Below are positions 45,263-52,951 of a stretch of 52,951 nucleotides of DNA, in pieces. Location of the stretch: NCBI GenBank assembly GCA_004335635.1, contig QAXH01004902.1:66420-119370 (forward strand). Reading direction: 5' to 3'. The position numbers were made by a program, and so were the translations under genes. Position 1 is the stretch's first letter. The number at the start of each line of letters is the position of its first letter. The notes under the pieces are model-generated. The model was given only the letters and a program-made list of their open reading frames with translations, was not told where the DNA came from and ran no database searches. The DNA comes from Chloromonas sp. AAM2. Taxonomy: Eukaryota > Chlorophyta > Chlorophyceae > Chlamydomonadales > Chlamydomonadaceae.

Positions 45263-48200
45263 CTAGACCCACACATTCTGATTATGGTGATTACTCAACT
45301 GATCCGCCTCTGTCAAGCCTTGACCCTCCTCGTCTGCTGCTTCCTTACCCTCCTCCCCCTCCCCCTCCTCTTCACTTTCCGAATCAGCTTCTGGGTTGCG
45401 CACATACATCACCTTAGCTGGCTCACAGCTCCCATGCCCGGCCCAGCCAAACGTGTGCGGCCCCTCACTCCTTTCTCCCTCGCCCTGCAAATCCCCTTCT
45501 ATCTCTTCTTCATGCCCGTTACCATCTCCACTACCATGCAGACCTGCATCTAACTGCACTTGTTCTCGGTCCTGCATGGCTGCCTGCATGGCCCCATGCA
45601 CTGACCTGCATGCATCTGATGCATGGCCTTGCACACCTGGCAATGCAACCATGCCATTTCCGTTACTTTCCAAAACCGCCTGATCACGTGATCCAGAGGC
45701 ACCGGTGCTGACCGCCTCTGCATGGGTAGCGTTTAGAACGCTAGATGTTTGTTGCATACCCTCAATGGGTAGCATGGTGTCTCGCACTAAGGAAGTCACT
45801 TCCCAGTCCAAGCCTTCGAGCTCGGGTGTGGGGCCGGGAGGCGGAACGTAATCTGGCGCCTGCAGCGGCCAACAACAGGCAATCCATATCTCAACGGAAT
45901 CCCCACTGTGCCTATCTACTAACCAACCAGCGTGCTTGAATTTTGATCTGGGACTGAACGCAAACGTCATCTATTATCCGGCGATCTTGCTACATACCAG
46001 AACCATGCATGGCATGGACCCCTATCAGCAGCACGTGGGTGCCATGCTGTGCATCGCAAGCAGTTACTTCAGTGTCAGCAGCACGTGGGTGCCATGCTGT
46101 GCATCACAAGCAGTTATTTCAGTGTCAGCAGCACGTGGGTCCCATGCTGCGCATCACCAGCAGTTACTTCAGTGTCAGCAGCACGTGGGTCCCATGCTGC
46201 GCATCACCAGCAGTTATTTCAGTGTCAGCAGCACGTGGGTCCCATGCTGCGCATCACCAGCAGTTACTTCAGTGTCAGCAGCACGTGGGTGCCATGCTGT
46301 GCATCACAAGCAGTTACTTCAGTGTCAGCAGCACGCGGGTCCCATGCTGCGCATCACCAGCAGTTACTTCAGTGTCAGCAGCACGTGGGTCACATGCAGC
46401 ATACGGCCCATCATCACCTCTGTCTGTCTGAGGTTGTCCCAGTTGATGCCGTGGAAGAAAGGGTGTGCCTTGAGCTCACTCATGTCACTGGCACCTGAAC
46501 AACACAAGGGGGCATGCAGGTAACATGCAAACTGATATGGTCCAGAAATCAGAAATCGAACTGCGGATAAGGCTCTGGGCGCATCAGGTAACATGCTTGC
46601 CACCATTCATACCATTGCATGGCTTCCGCACTTGCCTACGCCTATGGTGCTGCAGACCAAATATCCAGGCGCTTGGCAGCCGCTGACATCCCCCCTGCTT
46701 GACCGTTTGCCCCATAACCAAACCCTGTCTTACCCAGTCTGTCCTCTGAGGTTTTCCCACGGCCTGGCTCCAGACTTTGACCGCCTTGCTCCAAAGCTGC
46801 ACCCCTTGCCCTGTGCCTCACCCAGTCCATCTACTACGAATAGTTTTACCCAGTCTGTCCTCTGAGGTTTAACCACTTCCTGGCTCCAGAGTTTGACCGC
46901 CTGGCTCCTGCATTACCCTGACTTCATTCTTCTGATTGACTTTCATTTGCCCCTGACTTGCGGGACACCTTCCTTGAATGCATTGCGCGCATTAAGATGG
47001 ACGTAAAAGACAACAACAAAGAGCAGAGCTTGACCCTCCCAACATGAATCTTACCCAGTCTGTCCTGCGGCTCCAGCACCAGCAGGGCATCAACCAGGTC
47101 TCGGGCCACCGAGGGGAAGTCCGCCGGGTACTCAAACTCACGCTCAGCGACCTGCCAGGACAAGCACGACCACCAGAACCAGCCTTTATTTGACTGACTT
47201 GGTACCCGAAGCATAACACCCTTTCAACCTCCCTCCGTGCCTGGCTATCTACTTCAGTTGTTTGTCCTGCAGGAAAGCTCGTCGACAACAGCGAGCTTCC
47301 ACAAACATGCAACTGTATCAGCGCCAGTGTGGGCATCTGGCTGAACCCCCAGTGCAGCTGACGTAACATGACATGAGATGACGTAGCATGACGTAACATG
47401 ACGTGAGATGACGTGAGATGACGTAACATGACGTGACATGACGTGAGATGACGTGAGATGACGTAAGATGACGTAAGATGGCATGCTCACCTTCTGGAAT
47501 GTGAGGTACTCGGAGCCTGCCTTGAAAGGGGGCTTGCCCGTCAACATCTGCATGCCGATTGGAGGCCCATCACTGGGGGATCCTGTCAGACTAAAGGCAT
47601 GCCTCGACTACCAATGGCATCTTGAAACAAAAGCACATCTCCTGGGGATACACCTCCGCACATTGGAGTGCCATGCGTCATGTGCATTGACAATGGGCTT
47701 GACGCTTGTGCAGCAATCAAATCCAGCCGTCCAAACACATTCGCAGCCAGGGAGGGGGTTGCACATACAAAACATACAAGGAGCAAGCCTGTAAGCGATG
47801 AGGCTGGACGTATCCTTCATGCGATCATGATGTCAGGAACATAAAAGGCTTTGGTTTGTATATACACGGACTGCAGTTGGTTGTGCAGCAGTTCAATTTA
47901 AAGTCAACAATCCAGCGCCACGAACCTGGAATATGAGGCTGCCCAGTGCCCACAGATCCGCTGGATAGGACAGGGGGGTGTTGTTCAGCACCTGGGCAGC
48001 GCAGGGGACAAGTCACCCAGCATAGGTGCACACTCACTGCGTGGCTGCGAATGATCCATTGCGTATTGAGCCGTTCAGCACTTGCATGATGTCACCCCCC
48101 CACCAAGTTGTCAAGCAGTTGCGATGCAGAATGTCAATGGGTGTGGCTGTGGCATGAATCGTGGCATGGATGAGGGGATCAGGCATGTGGCGTGAGAAAC

Positions 48201-50423
48201 GTTAGTCGGCACCAGTGCACTTATTGCGTGGCTCTGATTGCTCAGTGTATTGAGTCCTCTCAGTTTGCAGCCCCTACAATCCGACGTTTGTCAATGGCAC
48301 ATGCATCGGTAAGTCGGTTGCCTTTTCTCCTTTCCTTTCCTCGGAGGTGCTGCGCTACAAGCAGAGCAAGACATGATGGTTGCCAACAAAATGTCAAGCA
48401 CACGCCAAAAGAACTTGTTCAACCCCTCCTAGCCACATACTCCACTGCATCGACCCCTCCTAGCCACAAACAGCATTGCACCTACCTCTGGAGAGACGTA
48501 CTCTGCCGTGCCCACAAATGAGGTTGCGCGAGCCTGTTTGCCCAGTCCACCCGTGGGGGGTAGGAAAAACGCCTGCATGACGCAGGACACGACATTGGGC
48601 AGGGCAGGGCAGGGCAGAAGGCATGGCGTGTGTTTGTTTGTGCGTGTTTGTGCGTATGCCATTTCACATCCAGAACGCTGTGTCACGCTGTACGATAGAA
48701 CAACTTTAGCAGCGCCAAGCAAACCCTCTGCCGCAAACTCCACTGCACCAGATGTTGCCAGGACGTCAACGGGAGCCAGGCAGGTAAACATACCAAAAGT
48801 AACACCCAGAAACGGCCACTGTGCGGTGACACACAAACTGGCGCCAAACTGGAGCCAGAGACAAACATTGCGCGAATGGCTGAACGCTTTGACTTGAACG
48901 GCTCAACCACAAGCACACAAGCAAGCATCAAAGCAAGCAAGGCAAGCAGGCAAGCCAGACAGCTAGCAAGCCTCACCTTGGCCGACCCAAAGTCTGTGAG
49001 CTTGAGATGTCCGTCCCCTGTCAGCAGCAGGTTCTCAGGCTTCAGATCCCTGTGCGCAGACACACGAACACAAGATGATTTTCTGCCTAACTCCAGGTAT
49101 CTCAGTCTATGGGAAAACGTCCAACTATGGGAGACTGCTGATAAACCTGAAGTTTACAACACAAAGGGCCCAATCTTGCATGCCTGGGGCGCTCGCTGCA
49201 TGTGTCCTTTCCTGGGGCAGTCCTGTGCATGTCGTCGGGTGTTCCATGCAGGCTCAACTGAGGCAACGCTACTGCATGTATTCACCACACAATCACCAAC
49301 TTCAACTACTAACAAGGTCACTTGCTTGCCACCTGCAGACGGATGCGGGTACAGTGGCGCACATGGCGCCTTCATGCATTTGAAACCCTTACACACCTAT
49401 GGACCACTTGCTTGGTGCGAATATACTCCAGCACCTGTGTGAAACAACCAGCGGACAGCACAAAACCAGATTCCAAACGTTTGACAAGGAGGAGACATGC
49501 TTTGGACAAACTTGCGGAGCCTGTAATGATAACGATGCTGAGACATGTTTTGGCATGCGTACATGAGCTGCTGTGGCATTGGCGCATGGGCCTTGGGGCA
49601 AGTCTGCTTGAAACGCACTGATAAACCTCGACCGCTTGCCTGCACTATCTCAGCAGTGTAGAAGCGGGTGGTGTCCAGATCGAGTTTTCCCCTCTGCATG
49701 CATGGCCAAAGGTGAACGAGCTGTTCAGCAGCGAATTTGATGGCTGCATGAGGCTGGCTGTCCATTCTTGGTGGGTTGGCTGAAATGCTTTGGAGATGAT
49801 GTTTTCCAACAAGTCGCTGCCATACAAACCCTTGCGCTCACCCGATTGATTTGCTCATATAAGTCTCCTCCAGCACAGAACTCGCAGCCAAAATCTGCAC
49901 GCGTAGGCAGACAGCAAGGTTGATGCTTGTGACGTGCTTGGTAATTTGCTATCCCTGCCCTACCCTAACCCTTTCCTAACCCCATGACCCACATAGAGAG
50001 TCCGGATCCTGGAACGTGAACACCAGCTTGACGATGCCGTCGTGGTTGAGCTGGTCTAAAATGTTGCGCTCGTTGCGCACATAGTCTGCCATCTTGTTCC
50101 GCAAAACGAGGTGCTTGTTCACTATTTTGATTGCATACTGGTCCTCGCTGCCCCGTAGCTTGGCCAGGATGACTGTAGAAAAGCTGCCATCGCCGATGCG
50201 TCCGACGATGTCGAAGTCTGTAATCTGAAGAGCAGCCCTGCATATTTGAGAAGCGCCAACACAACCCTTGTCGGGACAACACGGCACCCAGAGCAAGATG
50301 TCATGATCAGGAGTGCGAGAGTGCCTACCTGGGAGCTCTGTAAGTGGAATCTGCTTCTCGGTCGGGCAGTTGGGTGGACGGCATGCTAAGCGCCCTTTCT
50401 TCTTCTGTCTCAAAACCTGGCAT
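45263..50423 (-). CDS. PDPK1: PDK1-type AGC protein kinase lacking a PH domain, 12 exons
   Basis: 3-phosphoinositide-dependent kinase-1 homologue, which phosphorylates activation loops of AGC kinases. Exons in coding order: 50329-50423, 49993-50237, 49842-49894, 49640-49693, 49397-49434, 48977-49049, 48486-48572, 47926-47991, 47491-47547, 47055-47151, 46418-46494, 45263-45859. They total 1539 nt, 512 residues. The glycine loop GRIGDGSFSTV is at 44-54, catalytic Lys69 lies in YAIK, HRDLKPEN starts at 161, DFG is 181-183, and the self-phosphorylated loop ATSFVGTAEYVSPE has Ser204. C-lobe blocks QMLTGKPPFKAGSEYLTFQK and HPFFHGINWDNLRQ are conserved. The last exon gives APDYVPPPGPTPELEGLDWE and then an acidic low-complexity tail (SESEEEGEGEEGKEAADEEG), with no PH domain. 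The start is uncertain: ATG 50423 is used, ATG 50384 is equally possible (499 aa). Intron 4 has a GC donor. Confidence 0.92.
46026..46397. repeat. 50-bp minisatellite in PDK1 intron 11
   Basis: Units start at 46026, 46076, 46126, 46176, 46226, 46276, 46326 and 46376 (partial). Each begins CAGCAGCACGTGGGT and ends AGTTACTTCAGTGT. Two subtypes alternate (GTGCCATGCTGTGCATCACAAG and GTCCCATGCTGCGCATCACC). The array ends ~20 bp from the exon 11 donor. Nearly every unit holds CACGTG. Confidence 0.93.
46729..46910 (-). repeat. Two copies of the PDK1 exon 10 end and donor inside intron 10
   Basis: On the minus strand, exon 10 ends GGACAGACTGG before GTAAG (47050-47065). The same 15-16 bases recur at 46846-46860 and 46729-46744, each inside a ~65-bp direct repeat that includes a GGTCAAA-CTCTGGAGCCAGG-like stretch. 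Conceptually the upstream decoy reads LEP...EDRLGK against the real LEPQDRLGK. Confidence 0.75.
47364..47480. repeat. 10-bp tandem repeat of ATGACGTRAN in PDK1 intron 9
   Basis: About twelve head-to-tail units alternate ATGACGTGAG, ATGACGTAAC, ATGACGTAGC and ATGACGTAAG. Each contains TGACGT, the core bound by many bZIP factors. The array abuts the exon 9 donor (47490). Confidence 0.9.
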
Positions 50424-50725
50424 GCATTGTTCAGTCACTATGCTACTGATGTAATGCGTCTCAGCTTCCCATGTCTGAACTGCAAATCGCTGTGACAAGG
50501 TCACACTTTTTCCATGCACGCTCCAAGCCTCACGCGAAACATCCAAGACTTTATCGGCAAACCTACTTTCCCGTAGCATGTTAGTGGGACTAGGTAGCTG
50601 TCAGAATGGCCCATGCAGCCTGGTCTCATTGCCTGAACAGGCTGCCTACCCACAGCCGTCCAAAGGTTGCCCACGAATCATGTGCTCCTTCTCCAAAGGG
50701 TGTCAGGGTGCGCAGAACCAGAATA
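50424..50725. promoter_or_regulatory. Shared divergent promoter region, PDK1 / SET-domain gene
   Basis: About 302 bp separate the two start codons (341 bp if PDK1 starts at 50384). Both promoters must lie here or in the first codons. No canonical element was identified; the role is inferred from layout. Confidence 0.5.
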
Positions 50726-52951
50726 ATGGCGACCAGCAAGCAGGTCGAACCAGCTGGAAAACCACCAGGATTGAACGCAGGTGAGCACACCAGCCCTGTC
50801 ATGACGCAGCTCAACGACCACATAGCTAATGACTCGTTGTGAATTAAGCCGGTTCCCTCGTCAGCTGCACGTCTTACTTCCTTACGTGTCCATTTCAAAC
50901 TCATAGCTTCCTTCCCTCCAGGGGTGTGTTGGTGCATGTGTGTTGTTGCGTGCGTTTGTGCACATGGTGTGCAGAAACATCGCCGCCCCAAGGGTCAGCT
51001 TCACAGGCTGCTGAAGTTCAGGAACAGCAACAGGCCACTGATCCTCGGGCCGTGCAAAAGCTGGTCTTTGTAGCTGGCTGGCTAACAGCCGGTGTGGCGT
51101 GCTTCCACCAGCTCAACAGTCAACCGAACGAACTACCACCAGTGAGTGTACACAGTGATGCACCAGCAGCCAGACATTGGTAGGTGCCGTTTGTAAAGCT
51201 TATCTACTGTCTAGCATAATCACAATGGGTTGCCAGGACTCACCCACAGCGGTGTTCATGTCAAAAAGAGATGGGAGGGTCTTCTCAGAGCCAGCAGTTC
51301 ACAAATACAATTTTTTCTAATCACCAACTGGCTCAAGGCACCTAGTGGTATAAGCGTCTTATCCACTACATATCCATTAAACAATTGTTAGTCAAATCGC
51401 CTCCTGGCAGCCCTGCTGCTGACGAGAGGAAGGATGGTCTTGTCAAATGCAGGTGCCTGGCTGGGTGTGGCAATCCACTCCCAATGCGTGTGCAGCCCTG
51501 CTGATGGCGCCCTTGGTGCTCAAGGCAGTGCTGGGGGACAAGTTCCACCTAGAACTGCACAGGTGGGGTTCCGAACCTTGAATGTATATTGTGCACGTGG
51601 GGGTGTGATCAACCAAACCACTAGAACAGCAATGATGGGCTCGCACACAGGTTGTGTTGGCTGTTGTGCTGCGTGGGTAATGTTGCTTTGTGATCATATT
51701 TCAGCCAAGGGACCACATGCACGGAGCGCAAGCGCTAGCAAGCCATGCACGTCCTGACAAACCCTGAGCACCAGAGGGCAATGAGGACAAAATTCTGCTC
51801 CTTGAACACCTTCAACACCGTCTAGCCTGCCCTGAGTTCTGGTTGTACGAGTTTTATCCGGGAAAACCCTGCAAATGTATTGTTTGTGGCAACTATTGTT
51901 CTGTTGTATGTGCAGCAATGCATGCAACATGCCGAGGCCGTAAGAAGCGCCTTGTGCGTGCATGACACACTAAGGCCTAACACGCACCCATGCATCCACA
52001 CGCATGCATCCATGACGGGGGCGACTGTATTTCATGGTTGACGTCCCTTGAAGTCTTGTGCATGCCATCAACCATTAGGAAACAACCAATGGATACACGC
52101 TATGCGGGGTATGTTGGTTTGTACAAGGTTCACTTCATCTTGAACACAGATGAGGCTTCCAGCCTTCAACGATCCTGCACACACACGGGAATTGAAATGA
52201 AAACATTGCAAACACGCACACATGGTGCTGATCAGCCAGCATTCCTGGCACAGTCAGCCATTGTGCTTACACTCATGTGGCAATATGTAGGATGTGCACA
52301 AACCCTTGACTCTTAGGGAGGCAAAAACACAACCATGCGAGTTCTACACACCTCAACCATGTCAGTCTCAGGCTCTCAAAGATCATCCCAGAACTGGCAA
52401 ACATCTTTTTTTTGAAGATCTTTTTCCATGCAGAGGGCGATTGTATATCCAGGCGGGAGTCCCCTCCCAAGGACCCGCCATGCCCCCTGGCTCAGTGGTG
52501 GTGCGGTCAACAGGCGATGCAAGGGGAAACGGAGCCTGGGCCGCGTCACCCATTGCTCAAGGGTCACACATCTGTGACTTCAAGGGGGATCTGCTGTCGG
52601 CCAGGCAGTACATGCAGCGCTATCCGGATGGCGTGGTGAGGCATGCATTACATGCATGAGACTGTATGGGTATGCATGAACTGCATTAGAATGCCATCAC
52701 AGGAGCAGAATCTGAATTCTTCATGCATGCACAGGATACAGTTGCACATACAGCGCGCTCCCACGGAAGCTCTAGATCAGGCCTGTTACATTCACACACT
52801 GTGCGCCAAGTCAATGTGCCGTGAGTATGTGACCACAGAGTAATTATGCCGTGAGTGTGTGACCACAGAGTGACTATGCCGTGAGTGTGTGACCACAGAG
52901 TGACTATGCCGTGAGTGTGTGACCACAGAGTGACCATGCCGTGAGTGTGTG
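50726..52951 (+). CDS. 5' part of a SET-domain protein with predicted membrane segments
   Basis: Four exons join in phase: 50726-50780, 50975-51141, 51453-51562 and 52434-52635, giving the first 178 residues. Later exons lie past 52635 and probably beyond the window; nothing downstream within it could be assigned. The N-terminus is polar (MATSKQVEPAGKPPGLNAE). Then come two hydrophobic stretches, LVFVAGWLTAGVACF (~60) and ACAALLMAPLVLKAVLG (~100), which may be membrane helices. Exon 4 begins a SET-like domain: GSVVVRSTGDARGNGAWAAS, PIAQGSHICDFKGDLLSARQ, YMQRYPDG. This matches the first strands of SET folds, in which a G-rich turn precedes the x-GxxICDFKGD-type strand. The AdoMet-binding NHS and catalytic Tyr motifs are not in view, so methyltransferase activity is unproven. 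Divergent from PDK1. Confidence 0.68.
52386..52413 (-). repeat. Terminal repeat of the MITE-like family next to SET exon 4
   Basis: TCCCAGAACTGGCAAACATC followed by eight T matches the family terminus, minus orientation, with one changed base in TGTCCC. Its T run lies 20-30 bases before the exon 4 acceptor (52432-52433), where a polypyrimidine tract is expected. Confidence 0.75.
52818..52951. repeat. 30-bp minisatellite at the window end
   Basis: Units begin at 52818, 52848, 52878, 52908 and 52938, each GCCGTGAGTGTGTGACCACA + GAGTGACTAT with small changes. The array continues past the window. It lies within or beside the SET gene, probably intronic. Confidence 0.93.

Noticed and set aside
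45936..46523. Plus-strand frames with repeating CHAVHHKQLLQCQQHVG-like peptides
   Set aside because: They come from the 50-bp minisatellite in PDK1 intron 11. All three frames stay open and the peptides have no family resemblance.
48596..48615. GGGCA run in PDK1 intron 7 as a possible G-quadruplex
   Set aside because: Only a short GGGCA repeat of about four units; too little to claim a structure.
1..52951. tRNA or rRNA genes
   Set aside because: No cloverleaf with a B-box-like GGTTCRANNCC or conserved rRNA block was seen by eye on either strand; a covariance-model scan would be decisive.

Overview
This window is nuclear DNA of an intron-dense eukaryote, most probably a chlorophyte green alga. 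The predicted cytosolic isoleucyl-tRNA synthetase and the CSN5, R2R3-MYB and PDK1 homologues look plant-like. Introns are many, mostly GT-AG with two GC-AG exceptions, and full of minisatellites and short repeats. No bacterial, plastid or mitochondrial gene organisation is visible. The lineage assignment is inference. All exon models were built by hand from splice sites, reading-frame phase and family conservation.

Layout. 1-1.5 kb: 3' end of a gene for an RG-rich, basic protein with a C-terminal UBA domain (+). 2.6-20.5 kb: complete cytosolic isoleucyl-tRNA synthetase gene, 34 exons whose lengths sum to an exact reading frame of 1177 residues (+). Its introns hold duplicated exon edges, a long hairpin and dispersed repeats. 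20.7-23.6 kb: short terminal-repeat elements around a compact ankyrin-repeat gene (-). 23.7-28.8 kb: COP9 signalosome subunit 5, 10 exons, 356 aa, with a full JAMM site (-). One intron holds a 30-bp minisatellite interrupted by a 320-base assembly gap. 29.1-31.6 kb: zinc-dependent cytidine/dCMP-type deaminase, 5 exons, 265 aa (+), head-to-head with CSN5. 31.6-36.8 kb: gene-poor stretch with a decayed non-LTR reverse-transcriptase fragment and a ~300-bp MITE-like element. 36.8-42.1 kb: R2R3-MYB transcription factor with a very long glutamine-rich tail, 9 exons, 823 aa (-). 42.9-43.3 kb: an inverted-repeat element carrying a fragment that resembles a Polinton/Maverick type-B DNA polymerase. 45.3-50.4 kb: PDK1-type AGC kinase without a PH domain, 12 exons, ~512 aa (-). 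50.7 kb to the end: 5' part of a SET-domain protein with predicted membrane segments (+), head-to-head with PDK1.

The genes are housekeeping or regulatory and do not form a pathway. The most unusual features are architectural. First, exon edges with their splice sites are repeatedly duplicated inside the neighbouring intron (IleRS exons 6, 7, 26, 29 and perhaps 32; PDK1 exon 10). Second, a family of elements with the terminus GTTTGCCAGTTCTGGGACA occurs eight times, and one pair encloses the polymerase fragment. Third, two divergent gene pairs share ~300-bp intergenic spaces.
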